From Deinococcales bacterium (GTDB lineage Bacteria; Deinococcota; Deinococci; Deinococcales; JAAFIG01), in NCBI GenBank assembly GCA_013298595.1, contig JAAFIG010000020.1, positions 16,926 to 80,925 of the forward strand: a DNA stretch of 64,000 bases, written 5' to 3'. A program made the translations under genes and the position numbers. Each line of letters opens with the position of its first letter. The stretch's first letter is position 1. The notes under the pieces were generated by a model, which had not been told where the DNA came from, searched no databases, and was given only the letters and a program-made list of their open reading frames with translations. Positions 28,336-36,793 of the stretch are shown here, in pieces.

Positions 28336-30920
28336 CTTCGGCAGATTTATTTGCAGATGCAGTTGCTCCTCGAGATGCGTTATCACGCGATGTGGATTTG
28401 CTAGGGCGTTGCCTTGGGGCGGTTTTAATCGAACAACAAGGACAAGAATTTTTTGATCTTGAAGAAGAGGTTCGTGAACTCACCAAACGTGCTCGAGCTG
28501 GAGATTTAGCTGCACCTGAGCGTTTAATGAAAATCGCAGCTGACATTGGTTTATCCGATGCCGAAGCTTTAATTCGGGCTTTTACGCAATACTTTCATTT
28601 AACCAACCTCGCCGAGGAACGCCACCGTGTGCGTTGGCGTGACACCCGTAGCTCGCAACTCGAGCCGCGCAAACAAAGCCTGCACGATGCAATACGGCAA
28701 CTTAAAAATCATGGCATGAATGCTTTACAAGTGCTTCAATTACTCGAGCGCATCGAATTGGGTAGCACGTTCACAGCTCATCCAACCGAATTGCGGCGGC
28801 GTACAGTGCGGGCGCATCTCGAGCATATTTCTGAAGAACTCAGTTACTTAGAATCTGAATCTGATCGGGCAGCCGCTTTAGAGCGTGTGATGGCTCGAGT
28901 CGAGGTGTTGTGGGGTACGCTTGAGTTACAAGCCCGTAACCCAACTGTGCATGACGAAGTGGTTAATGGTTTACACTATTTTACTTCGATTGCTACGGCA
29001 TTACCTGCTTTACAAGCCGATTTACAAACAGCCATGCAGCTCGAGTTTGGGGCTGGTCAACCCGAAGTGCTGTTACCATTAAAATTTTATAGTTGGATTG
29101 GTGGCGACCGCGACGGCAATCCCTTTGTGACACCAGAAGTGACTGCTGAAACACTCGAGTACCATGAAACCTCGGCTCGGGAAGCTTTGCGTAGCGATGT
29201 TAAACAATTGTTTGCGGTCTTGTCGCAACACCGCGAACGTGTGCATGTGCATTTAGATTCGACCGCCCCAGAACCGTGGCGGGCAGAACTCGAGGCATTA
29301 TATATTCGTTTAAAAACCGAAAGTGTGGATGCTGTACCGATTTTATTATCAGTGCGTGATTCCTTAGTTGCTGCTGGGCAAGACCGAGCCGCTAAAGTAT
29401 TTGTTGAACCTGTTTTGGTACGGGCACAAATGTTTGGTACGCATTTAGTGGCACTAGATATCCGCGAATTCTCGGGCAAACTCGAGATTGCAGTGGCTCA
29501 ACTTTTACAATTGGGTGGTGTGACCAGCGATTACTTAACTTTAGCTGAACCTGAACGTATGGCATTACTCGAGCACGAACTGGCTACCCGCCGTCCGCTT
29601 TTACCAATTGGTGAACCCATCTCCGAGGAATTGCGAGCTGTCCTCGAGCCTTTACGGGTGATGCGAGCCAAACTCGAGACCAACCCTAATGCCTTTGGGC
29701 GCTATGTGATTTCGCATGGCGAAGCAGCCTCAGATGTGCTGGAAGCCTTGATTCTTGGGCGCGAAGCAGGTTTCTTGACCCTTGATGTCTCACCGCTTTT
29801 TGAAACACCTCACGATCTCGAAAATTGCCCAGAGGTAATGAAAACTTTACTCGAGTCTACAGTTTATCGGGCTTACCTTGGTATGCGTGTGCAAGAAGTG
29901 ATGCTTGGCTACTCGGACAGCAACAAAGAAGCGGGTTTCTTAGCAGCAAACTGGGCACTGTACAAAGCCCAAGAAAGCCTTGCCAAATTATTCACGGCTG
30001 CCGCTGTACCATATCGTTTCTTTCATGGGCGCGGCACAAGTATCGGGCGTGGCGGTGGACCAGCAGCTCGAGGCATCATGGCGCAGCCTCCAGGCACCAT
30101 TGGGGCTGGTTTGCGTTTAACCGAACAAGGCGAAGCCCTCGCTGACCGTTATGCCAGCCCAGAAATGGCAAAGCGTAACCTTGAGCAACTTCTATACGCC
30201 ATTATTGTTGCGGCTGCCCAAAACGAACAACCTGTACCACTCGAATGGCGCGAAGCTTTGGATGCCGCTGCCACTGCCTCGAGCCAAAAATACCAAGCAC
30301 TGGTCTTCCATAAAGATTTTCTTGAATTTTTTGAAGCGGCTACACCGATTAACGAAATTGCCAGTTTACGCATTGCTAGCCGCCCTGTGCGTCGCCCTGG
30401 TAAACCAACCCTCGATAATTTACGAGCGATTCCTTGGGTGATGAGTTGGACTCAAAACCGCGCCACCGTTCCAGGTTGGTACGGAATTGGCACTGGTTTA
30501 GCAGTACTCGAGCAAATCGAAGTTGGATTAAGTGCCAAACTTTACAAAGAGTGGGCTTTTTTTCGCAGCTTACTGGATAATGCCCAAATGAGTTTAGCTA
30601 AGTCCGATATGGGTATTTTTGCTCGGTACGCAGCTCTATCGGATCAAATAAACCTTCGAGATGCAATTATGAGCGAATACCAACAAGCTGTCAAATTGGT
30701 TCGAGCTGCCATTGGCACAGATTTACTCGAGTCAGAGCCGCGCTTAAAACGCAGTATCGAAGTGCGTAACCCTTATGTAGACCCAATTCATATCGTGCAA
30801 GTCGAACTCTTACGCCGATACCGTTCCACCCCAACTGAAGCGGCTGAACGTGTCACCCTCGAGCGAGCATTGCTGCTGAGTATTCAAGGAATTGCAGCAG
30901 GTTTAAGAAATACAGGCTAA
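28332..30920 (+). CDS. ppc: phosphoenolpyruvate carboxylase
   Basis: An 862-residue enzyme that carboxylates PEP to oxaloacetate, replenishing the TCA cycle that citrate synthase (13308) feeds. All landmarks are present: FTAHPTE (catalytic His), GGDRDGNPFVT, GYSDSNKEAGFLAANW, FHGRGTSIGRGGGPA (catalytic His and Arg) and the C-terminal RNPYVDPIHIVQVELLRRYR. It ends GLRNTG, the family's conserved C-terminus. Starts inside the ymdB stop (ATGA). CTCGAG is dense. Converges with and overlaps the next gene by 4 bp. Confidence 0.96.
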   Translation: MTSADLFADAVAPRDALSRDVDLLGRCLGAVLIEQQGQEFFDLEEEVRELTKRARAGDLAAPERLMKIAADIGLSDAEALIRAFTQYFHLTNLAEERHRVRWRDTRSSQLEPRKQSLHDAIRQLKNHGMNALQVLQLLERIELGSTFTAHPTELRRRTVRAHLEHISEELSYLESESDRAAALERVMARVEVLWGTLELQARNPTVHDEVVNGLHYFTSIATALPALQADLQTAMQLEFGAGQPEVLLPLKFYSWIGGDRDGNPFVTPEVTAETLEYHETSAREALRSDVKQLFAVLSQHRERVHVHLDSTAPEPWRAELEALYIRLKTESVDAVPILLSVRDSLVAAGQDRAAKVFVEPVLVRAQMFGTHLVALDIREFSGKLEIAVAQLLQLGGVTSDYLTLAEPERMALLEHELATRRPLLPIGEPISEELRAVLEPLRVMRAKLETNPNAFGRYVISHGEAASDVLEALILGREAGFLTLDVSPLFETPHDLENCPEVMKTLLESTVYRAYLGMRVQEVMLGYSDSNKEAGFLAANWALYKAQESLAKLFTAAAVPYRFFHGRGTSIGRGGGPAARGIMAQPPGTIGAGLRLTEQGEALADRYASPEMAKRNLEQLLYAIIVAAAQNEQPVPLEWREALDAAATASSQKYQALVFHKDFLEFFEAATPINEIASLRIASRPVRRPGKPTLDNLRAIPWVMSWTQNRATVPGWYGIGTGLAVLEQIEVGLSAKLYKEWAFFRSLLDNAQMSLAKSDMGIFARYAALSDQINLRDAIMSEYQQAVKLVRAAIGTDLLESEPRLKRSIEVRNPYVDPIHIVQVELLRRYRSTPTEAAERVTLERALLLSIQGIAAGLRNTG

Positions 30921-31975
30921 GAAAATAAGGCACGTTCAAAAAACCAGAATAAACCTGCACAGACTGCAAAAAACGAGATACTCTGCCGAACTCGAGCTTC
31001 CCACGAAATGCGTTTAAGCAGTTGTAACAAAGCAAAAGCGGGTATCACTACAGCTAACTGTCCAATTTCCACACCAAGGTTAAAACCAAACAAAGACAAT
31101 GCCACATTGGTTTGTGGTAAACCAATATCCTCGAGTACACCAGCAAACTCTAAGCCATGAATTAAACCAAAAGCAAAAGTTAACCCCCAACGGCTGCGGG
31201 TCAGTGCGGTTGTGTCTTTACGCAATAAATTCTCGGCAGCAACAAAAGCAATGGTAAGTGCAATGCCGCTTTCGACAAATCTCGAGGGTAAATGCACAAT
31301 GTTTAAAGCGGCTAAGGATAAACTGATGGAGTGTGCCACGGTGAAGGCCGTAATCACTTTAAGTAAATAGGGTAATCCGCCACCCAGCATCAGTAAGGTT
31401 AGAACAAACAACAAATGATCGTAGCCTGTCAGAATATGTTCAATACCAAGTTTGATAAAGCCAAAAAAATCGGTGGAATCTGTTTTTTCGGCAAGCGCAA
31501 ATTCGCGGCTATCAGGGCGAAAAACAATTTCTCGAGCTTCGCCGTTATACAGTAAAGTAGCGACACAACTGGCAGTCGAGACACCTTCAACAAATAAATT
31601 GTAATTGATACGAAAATCTTTTGTGTCACCCAGTAATGCAAATGTCAGTACCACGGTACTATGGGTATTGGCTTTTGGTCCAAGATTTTTTTGTGGAGCA
31701 GACTCGAGCCTAAAATTGGCACTTTGTGCGCTCGAGAAGACCTGAATTTTTTGTTTAAAAAAAACTTGTAAAGCAGCGTTTTGACTTTCGACTTCTTGGC
31801 TCGAGAGCACTCCGTTTTTATCTGTGTCAAATTGTTCGGTTAAACGTGTAGGAAAGGTCAGTGTCAGTTGTGCACTTTTTCCCCCAAGCACTATTTCGGC
31901 GGCACTTAAATCCGACCAGTGAGCAAAAACGTTATTGCTTATTAAAAAGAAAAATAGAATTAAAAGCTTTTTCAT
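30917..31975 (-). CDS. HupE/UreJ-2 family membrane protein with EF-hand loop
   Basis: A 352-residue protein with a signal peptide (MKKLLILFFFLISNNVFA). The extracytoplasmic domain includes DTDKNGVLSSQE, a canonical 12-residue EF-hand calcium loop. The C-terminal half has about six membrane segments with GIEHILTGYDHLLFVLTLL and HSISLSLAALNIV, typical of HupE/UreJ-2 proteins, which are candidate metal transporters. GGGGAA precedes ATG 31975. The TPR gene ends 14 nt upstream on the same strand, so they likely form one operon. Confidence 0.85.
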   Translation of the reverse strand: MKKLLILFFFLISNNVFAHWSDLSAAEIVLGGKSAQLTLTFPTRLTEQFDTDKNGVLSSQEVESQNAALQVFFKQKIQVFSSAQSANFRLESAPQKNLGPKANTHSTVVLTFALLGDTKDFRINYNLFVEGVSTASCVATLLYNGEAREIVFRPDSREFALAEKTDSTDFFGFIKLGIEHILTGYDHLLFVLTLLMLGGGLPYLLKVITAFTVAHSISLSLAALNIVHLPSRFVESGIALTIAFVAAENLLRKDTTALTRSRWGLTFAFGLIHGLEFAGVLEDIGLPQTNVALSLFGFNLGVEIGQLAVVIPAFALLQLLKRISWEARVRQSISFFAVCAGLFWFFERALFS

Positions 31976-31989
31976 AATATTCCCCTGTC

Positions 31990-33315
31990 TTAATTTGTGT
32001 TGTTCTCGAGCTGAGAAATACGCTCGAGCGTTGGATTGATTTTCTTGGCTTTAGCAAACCAAGCATCGGCTTCTTGTTTGTTCCCTAATGCAATTTCGAT
32101 TTGCCCTATACGCTGCATCAGCGCAGCATCTTGAACACCAAAACGCAGAGCACGTTGCAGTGTGGCTCGAGCTGCCAGTGCATTACCAGCCTCGAGTTGC
32201 GCCCATGCCAAGACATACAAGGTTTGGCTGTCCGAACGAATGGTGCTTTCATGGGTAGCAAGTTTTAAAGCTTCTGCTATCTCAGATTTTTGCCCAGCTT
32301 CAAGGAGCAACGCTGCTAATTCTCGAGCGTGTCCAAAAGCACCAGTTTTTAATTCTGCCCGCAATGAATCCTTAGCTTGTTGCCATAACGCACGGTCTTC
32401 TTGCCCGCGTAAGCGTTTGACTCGAGCCATGCCTCGTAAGGCAGCATGATTAAAAACAGTGATGGTTTTTTGCGAATCTTGCTCGAGTTGCTGGTATAAA
32501 GTCATGGCCGCATCGAAATTACCTAGTTGAACTTGTGTATCGGCTAAAAGCAAAATAGCTTGTGAATCATTAGGAACAATGCGGATAGCTTCAAGTAGCA
32601 AATCTCGCGCTAAAGGCAATTGCCCATTTCGCAAATACCAACGGGCTAAATAGGTTCTGGCTCGAGCTGAACCGACGAGGTCATCGGCTTCTTCGAGTTG
32701 TAAGGCTGCTTCGTAGTCGGTTTTAGCGTCTAAACCTTGGGCTTCATGAACCAATCCAGCTAGCAGTACATGCCCCATCGAAGGCGCACCTTGCATCAGA
32801 ATTTGTACGTTCTTAGCCGCAGCAGGAACATGACCTAAAGCCAAATCTATTGTGGTTTGTAAAGACAGCACAGCAGCGCTTTGTGGTGTGATTTTCTTAA
32901 TCCGCTCGAGTAAAGCTTGGGCTTGTGTAAATTGATGCTGTGCTAAAGCCACTTCTGCCAGTACCAATAAAGCACCGGCATTGAGTATCGGTAACGCTAC
33001 TAAACTGCGTTCAGCTGAATTTTGTGCCAACAAATACCAACTGGCTTCTCCAGAAACTCGAGCGCGTTGCAGATATGTAGCAGCCAGTGCTGCACGGTCT
33101 AAACCATCGTTAGGATTGCGCTGAATGCGGGTTAAATAAAAAGCAATTTCTTGCTGATACAACCCCGACCTCGATTTGGCTCGAGACTCAAGCAAATGAT
33201 TAAATCGGTACTGCAACGCTTGAGGTAAAGCCTGTCTGGAATTCATCCATAAAAATACAGCTAGAAAAAGGAAAATCGGAATTAGCAAAAAGCGTTTATC
33301 GTAACGAATCATCAT
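31990..33315 (-). CDS. membrane-anchored TPR protein
   Basis: About 441 residues. An N-terminal transmembrane anchor (FLLIPIFLFLAVFLWM) is followed by a repeat-rich region of at least six TPR-like units (for example AALAATYLQRARV, AILLLADTQVQLGNFDAAMT, DAALMQRIGQIEIALGNKQEA). No enzymatic domain. It probably scaffolds an assembly outside or at the membrane together with the downstream HupE-like protein. Start ATG 33315 with GAGG upstream; an ATG ATG tandem makes the exact start ambiguous by one codon. Confidence 0.8.
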   Translation of the reverse strand: MMIRYDKRFLLIPIFLFLAVFLWMNSRQALPQALQYRFNHLLESRAKSRSGLYQQEIAFYLTRIQRNPNDGLDRAALAATYLQRARVSGEASWYLLAQNSAERSLVALPILNAGALLVLAEVALAQHQFTQAQALLERIKKITPQSAAVLSLQTTIDLALGHVPAAAKNVQILMQGAPSMGHVLLAGLVHEAQGLDAKTDYEAALQLEEADDLVGSARARTYLARWYLRNGQLPLARDLLLEAIRIVPNDSQAILLLADTQVQLGNFDAAMTLYQQLEQDSQKTITVFNHAALRGMARVKRLRGQEDRALWQQAKDSLRAELKTGAFGHARELAALLLEAGQKSEIAEALKLATHESTIRSDSQTLYVLAWAQLEAGNALAARATLQRALRFGVQDAALMQRIGQIEIALGNKQEADAWFAKAKKINPTLERISQLENNTN

Positions 33316-33330
33316 AGTGCAACCTCGAGT

Positions 33331-33354
33331 CTGGGCGTAGCGCACTACGCCCAG
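33331..33354. repeat. 10-bp stem hairpin CTGGGCGTAG
   Basis: CTGGGCGTAG (33331-33340) pairs perfectly with CTACGCCCAG (33345-33354), loop CGCA. It lies between the 43-residue gene and the TPR gene, both on the minus strand, and may terminate the former; no T-run follows. Confidence 0.6.
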
Positions 33355-33368
33355 ACGAATAAGAAGTT

Positions 33369-33500
33369 TTAGTTAGGTTCGGCTAAGAATGGGAAATTCT
33401 CGAGCAATGGTTTATGTTTTGTCCCACCAGCATTTGGATCATCAAAGGAAACATTATCGCCTTCTGGGTATACGTTTGAGAATTTGTGATTGGATGACAT
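33369..33500 (-). CDS. 43-residue protein of unknown function
   Basis: Minus-strand ATG at 33500 to TAA at 33369-33371 encodes MSSNHKFSNVYPEGDNVSFD and continues with DPNAGGTKHKPLLENFPFLAEPN. It is hydrophilic, Pro/Asn-rich, without signal or membrane segment, and one Leu-Glu is written CTCGAG like those of real genes here. No clear ribosome site. It lies divergent to the ferritin-like gene. I do not recognise a family; it may be a conserved small protein or chance. Confidence 0.5.
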   Translation of the reverse strand: MSSNHKFSNVYPEGDNVSFDDPNAGGTKHKPLLENFPFLAEPN

Positions 33501-33585
33501 TTGGAAATACTTTGCTTTTGTTTTAGTCAAAAGCTGCAAGAAATTGCGACATCCAATTTATCGAACAGCCACGTATACCTTTGTA

Positions 33586-33597
33586 GGAAGTACTTCC
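33586..33597. promoter_or_regulatory. 12-bp perfect palindrome GGAAGTACTTCC
   Basis: Lies 54 bp before the ferritin-like start. A related half site (GGAAATACTTT) occurs near 33502. Possible operator of the divergent pair. Confidence 0.35.
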
Positions 33598-33651
33598 AAA
33601 TCTTTCGCAGCTTGAGATGACATGGATCTCGAGCCAACTCTTGAGGTCACT

Positions 33652-34281
33652 ATGAATGTGGATAAAGTCTCGACACGACGTAATTTCTTAAAAGTATTGG
33701 GTGTGGCTGGGGTAAGTGCTGGTTTGGTTGGGCATTTAGGGGATGTAGCGCTTGCACAAAGTAACAGTGGCATCACCGATGTTGATATTTTGCAACTAGC
33801 TTTAACTGCTGAGTACTTAGCGACTGATGTATACCAAAAGGCACTGATGGCGAAATTCCCAGGAGGTATTAAAGACTATCTCGAGGAAGCTTTAGCACAA
33901 GAAGAAACACATGTAAAAGCTTTAACCGACACAATTAAAGCTTTTAAAGCAATGCCTGTTGCTCGACCCAAATTTACTTATGGTGGTTTGCAATTTGTTG
34001 AAGCAAACCAAATGAAGATTCTCGAAACGATGATTGCTCTTGAAACTGCATTCACAGGCGCGTATCTTGGCGCAATTCCATTGATTCAAAATAAAGATGT
34101 TTTATCGGCTGCGGCTGCGATTGCAATGAACGAAGAAAGCCATTTGGCTACGTTGCGTGGCGGCTTAATTGCTTTGGGCGGTATGGTGAGTGGTAGACAA
34201 GTACCAAACGGACGTGCTTTTGGTCTGGCGATTACACCTGCTCAAGCTACTGCTGCTGTAACAAGTTTCATTGCTAAGTAA
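33652..34281 (+). CDS. Tat-exported ferritin-like domain protein
   Basis: A 209-residue protein with a twin-arginine signal (STRRNFLKVLGVAGVSAGLV) ending near ALAQS. The mature part is a four-helix ferritin-like domain with Glu/His pairs (LTAEYLATDVY, EEALAQEETHVKAL, MIALETAFTGAYLGA, AMNEESHLATLRG) that could hold a di-iron site. Related proteins are called desiccation-associated or Ferritin_2 family. Likely role is stress protection outside the membrane; inference. ATG 33652 has GAGGT upstream. A terminator follows. Confidence 0.85.
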   Translation: MNVDKVSTRRNFLKVLGVAGVSAGLVGHLGDVALAQSNSGITDVDILQLALTAEYLATDVYQKALMAKFPGGIKDYLEEALAQEETHVKALTDTIKAFKAMPVARPKFTYGGLQFVEANQMKILETMIALETAFTGAYLGAIPLIQNKDVLSAAAAIAMNEESHLATLRGGLIALGGMVSGRQVPNGRAFGLAITPAQATAAVTSFIAK

Positions 34282-34338
34282 ATTACACTGCCAACTTTAG
34301 AGTGGAACCTCCTATATCTGCTCTAAAGCAATCCTTTG

Positions 34339-34370
34339 AACAAACCGAATTTTTTCGGTTTGTTTATTTT
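34339..34370 (+). terminator. intrinsic terminator of ferritin-like gene
   Basis: AACAAACCGAA (34339-34349) pairs with TTCGGTTTGTT (34354-34364), 4-nt loop, then TATTTT. An additional CTTTAGAG/CTCTAAAG inverted repeat (34295-34328) lies before it. Confidence 0.8.
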
Positions 34371-34417
34371 GCTAAAAAATACTCTGGTAAAAGAAGAAAT
34401 TTATTTTTACTAAGTAC

Positions 34418-34452
34418 TTGACAAATCCTAGAAAATATGTGTAAATACACCT
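34418..34452 (+). promoter_or_regulatory. marR promoter with overlapping palindromic operator
   Basis: TTGACA (34418-34423), 18-bp spacer, TAAATA (34442-34447), then ATG at 34453, so the transcript is near-leaderless. The near-palindrome ATGTGTAAATACACCT (34437-34452) covers the -10 box and matches the palindrome at 34934-34949 in 14 of 16 positions, which implies autorepression. Confidence 0.7.
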
Positions 34453-34917
34453 ATGGCAATTGAAATCCCAATTCAAATGCGCCAAGCCGTCCAACGCAAC
34501 TCGAGTCGTTGTGCTGCCACAAATATACGCAAAGCCAGTCGAGCTATCAGCCAATTTTACGACCATGCCCTCGAGCCAAGCGGCTTGAAATCCACGCAAT
34601 TCACCATGCTTGTTGCGGTTGCTTGTCATGCCCCAATCGCACTGACCTTGTTGGCAGAACGTATGGTCATGGATCGCACAACACTAACCCGAGATTTACA
34701 ACGCCTTGAGGAACAAGGTTTACTCGAGATCAGCCCAGGAACAGATCGGCGCTCGAGAATTATTGAATTAACCAAAGCAGGACAAACAGCTTTATTGGCA
34801 GCTGTACCACTAAGAGCCAAAGCCCAAGCTCATATTGTTGAACACATCGGCGAGGAACGTTTAAGTAGCTTGCTCGAGATCATCGAAGAAGTGGTAGTGG
34901 CTGTGAAATCTGATTAA
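34453..34917 (+). CDS. MarR-family transcriptional regulator
   Basis: A 154-residue winged-helix regulator. Residues about 60-110 form the DNA-binding part: IALTLLAERMVMDRTTLTRD is the recognition helix region and GTDRRSRIIELTKAGQ the beta-wing with the conserved DxRS/R pattern. Members sense phenolics, oxidants or lipids and repress nearby genes. Operators in front of itself and in front of the following metallo-beta-lactamase gene indicate that it controls that operon. Confidence 0.9.
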   Translation: MAIEIPIQMRQAVQRNSSRCAATNIRKASRAISQFYDHALEPSGLKSTQFTMLVAVACHAPIALTLLAERMVMDRTTLTRDLQRLEEQGLLEISPGTDRRSRIIELTKAGQTALLAAVPLRAKAQAHIVEHIGEERLSSLLEIIEEVVVAVKSD

Positions 34918-34933
34918 ATTTTTTTATAGATAA

Positions 34934-34949
34934 ATGTGTATATACACAT
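34934..34949 (+). promoter_or_regulatory. perfect 16-bp palindrome, MarR operator candidate
   Basis: ATGTGTATATACACAT is a perfect palindrome just after the marR stop and upstream of the metallo-beta-lactamase gene. It shares the GTGTAnATACAC core with the site over the marR promoter. Confidence 0.7.
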
Positions 34950-35060
34950 AAATAAAATAAACTCGTAAATATCAAAACCTATAACCCGAAATTAGAAATC
35001 TCTATGTGTAAACAACACTTTGAATGACACATCAAATCGAACCTATCGTAACTTACAAGG

Positions 35061-35078
35061 AGGGGTATGAAATCCTAA
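35061..35078 (+). other. minimal ORF behind a strong ribosome site
   Basis: AAGGAGGGG (35057-35065) is followed by ATG AAA TCC TAA (35067-35078), a three-codon frame, within the leader of the metallo-beta-lactamase gene. It could be a regulatory minigene or the scar of a lost gene. Confidence 0.35.
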
Positions 35079-35141
35079 CCAAATCTCGAGACAACCAAGG
35101 TATTTCAGCTACTCGTTAAGAAACGCAGTCAAAGGAAAATT

Positions 35142-36182
35142 ATGAAAAATACAAATGTACAAATTATTAAACCTGAAGTCTCGAGACGCGATGCTCTGCG
35201 CTTACTTGGTATGGGCGGACTAGCCCTTGGTGGATTATCTGCACTCAGCCCAAATACCCTTGGACAAAGTGCCACAACGCCAGCCGAAACCACAGGGCAT
35301 TATCGTGTCAAAATTGGTGATTTTGAATTATTTGTCATTTACGAAGGCACAATCACTTTTCCTATCCAAGCTTACGGCATCAATGTACCTGTTGCCCGTA
35401 TCGGACAATTATTAACCGATAATTTTCTGGCAGCAGGAGCAACTGTCAGCCAACCAATCAATTGTTTAGTGATTAAAACACCGCAAGGCAATGTCCTTGT
35501 GGATGCTGGAACAGGTGGCAAAGCAGGCGTAGCCGATGGCGGACGACTGATTGGTAATCTCGCAGCTATTGGTATCAAACCGAGCGATATTAACTATGTC
35601 ATCATGACGCATTTACACCCAGACCACATTGGTGGACTCTTTGAAGGTGGGGCTGCCACTTTTTCTAATCAACTTATTTTTAAGTACGCTGAACATGTCA
35701 TCACCAAACGCGAATGGGATACCATCGATAACCCAAGCCCAGGAGCACAAGCCAGACCAGCTGCCATCCAACCATTCTTTACTACCGTATTACAATCTGC
35801 TAAAGCAGCCTTGACCAACAAAATCCGATTTGTACAAGCAGGTGACCAAATCATCCCAGGTATAGAAATCATCAGCACACCAGGGCATACCGCAGGGCAT
35901 ATCTCGGTCAGAATAAGCTCGGGTAACCAAGAACTGATTCATCTTGTAGATTCTGTCACCCATCATGTCCTAGGATTTGCCCAAGATTTACGTCTTCTAT
36001 TTGACGAAGACGCACCTACAGCCGCTGCCACTCGAGCCAAAATCCTTGACCGAGTTGCCACTGACCGCAGCTTAGTGATGGGTTATCACTTTCCGTGGCC
36101 CGGACTCGCTCACATCCGCAAAATCGCCACAGGTTACGAGTGGGTACCCACTGCTTGGGACTGGGCAGCCCAAACAAAATAA
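35142..36182 (+). CDS. Tat-exported metallo-beta-lactamase-fold hydrolase
   Basis: A 346-residue protein with a twin-arginine signal (SRRDALRLLGMGGLALGG). The MBL fold shows THLHPDHIGG (HxHxDH zinc site), a downstream His in STPGHTAGH, Asp in HLVDSV and His in MGYHFPWPG, so both zinc sites look complete. Close relatives include lactonase-like and exported hydrolases; the substrate is unknown. It lies 3' of a MarR gene and 44 bp before a DinB gene, and a MarR-type palindrome lies in its leader, which suggests induction by a toxic small molecule. Confidence 0.9.
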   Translation: MKNTNVQIIKPEVSRRDALRLLGMGGLALGGLSALSPNTLGQSATTPAETTGHYRVKIGDFELFVIYEGTITFPIQAYGINVPVARIGQLLTDNFLAAGATVSQPINCLVIKTPQGNVLVDAGTGGKAGVADGGRLIGNLAAIGIKPSDINYVIMTHLHPDHIGGLFEGGAATFSNQLIFKYAEHVITKREWDTIDNPSPGAQARPAAIQPFFTTVLQSAKAALTNKIRFVQAGDQIIPGIEIISTPGHTAGHISVRISSGNQELIHLVDSVTHHVLGFAQDLRLLFDEDAPTAAATRAKILDRVATDRSLVMGYHFPWPGLAHIRKIATGYEWVPTAWDWAAQTK

Positions 36183-36226
36183 ATAATTACGCGGATCAAA
36201 AAATTCAATTCACCAAGGAGAAAATT

Positions 36227-36676
36227 ATGAATATTCCAACTTTAAAAATGCAGTACGGCACCACCTATGGCAACATTCAAAAAGCCCTCGAGAAATTTAA
36301 TACCAGCACCGCCCAAATCGAATTTGCAGATGGTGGCAGTGCAAATTGGCTGATTGCACACATGATCGCCTCGAGACAAACACCAATCTTGTTATCAGGT
36401 GGTAAAACTATTTGGGAAACCCCAAAACTCCAACGCTGGGGACGCAATGCTGTCGCCCTCAGCAAAGATGAAACCCTTGATTTCGAGCAATTAAAAACCG
36501 ATTTAACCACCTCGCAAGAAGCCTTGATGACCTACCTCTCGAGCTTGAACGAAGCCGATTTAGCCAAAGAAACACCACTTGGAACGGTTGGTGGAATGCT
36601 GGCATTTTTATTGATTCACGAAGCACAACACGTTGGGCAATTGCTATCGTTACCAAGATTGCTGAAACTTTTATAA
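36227..36676 (+). CDS. DinB-family metal-dependent protein
   Basis: A 149-residue four-helix protein. The DinB/YfiT metal triad is suggested by His in NWLIAHMIASR and the two His in HEAQHVGQLLSL. Members include thiol-S-transferases for bacillithiol or mycothiol, which would suit a detoxification operon. ATG 36227 has AAGGAG 6 nt upstream; longer in-frame extensions overlap the preceding gene and are rejected. A strong terminator follows. Confidence 0.85.
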   Translation: MNIPTLKMQYGTTYGNIQKALEKFNTSTAQIEFADGGSANWLIAHMIASRQTPILLSGGKTIWETPKLQRWGRNAVALSKDETLDFEQLKTDLTTSQEALMTYLSSLNEADLAKETPLGTVGGMLAFLLIHEAQHVGQLLSLPRLLKLL

Positions 36677-36686
36677 GCTCGAGACA

Positions 36687-36720
36687 TAAGAATCCCCGCC
36701 GTCATTCGCGGGGATTCTTA
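36687..36720 (+). terminator. 13-bp stem terminator
   Basis: TAAGAATCCCCGC (36687-36699) pairs perfectly with 36708-36720, 8-nt loop. It closes the marR-MBL-dinB cluster. Confidence 0.75.
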
Positions 36721-36775
36721 CTGCCCAAAACCTCAAAGATGCGCTCGAGAAAATCCGATACTTTGACAAACAAGG

Positions 36776-36793
36776 ATAGAACTCGAGTTCTAT
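36776..36793. repeat. 18-bp perfect palindrome centred on CTCGAG
   Basis: ATAGAACTC followed by its complement GAGTTCTAT, overlapping the last codons of the GNAT gene. It may terminate that gene or be an extended form of the iterated palindrome. Confidence 0.6.

Noticed and set aside
27893..28546. 217-codon minus-strand frame across the ymdB-ppc junction
   Set aside because: Antisense to two well-identified overlapping genes; composition is that of a shadow frame.
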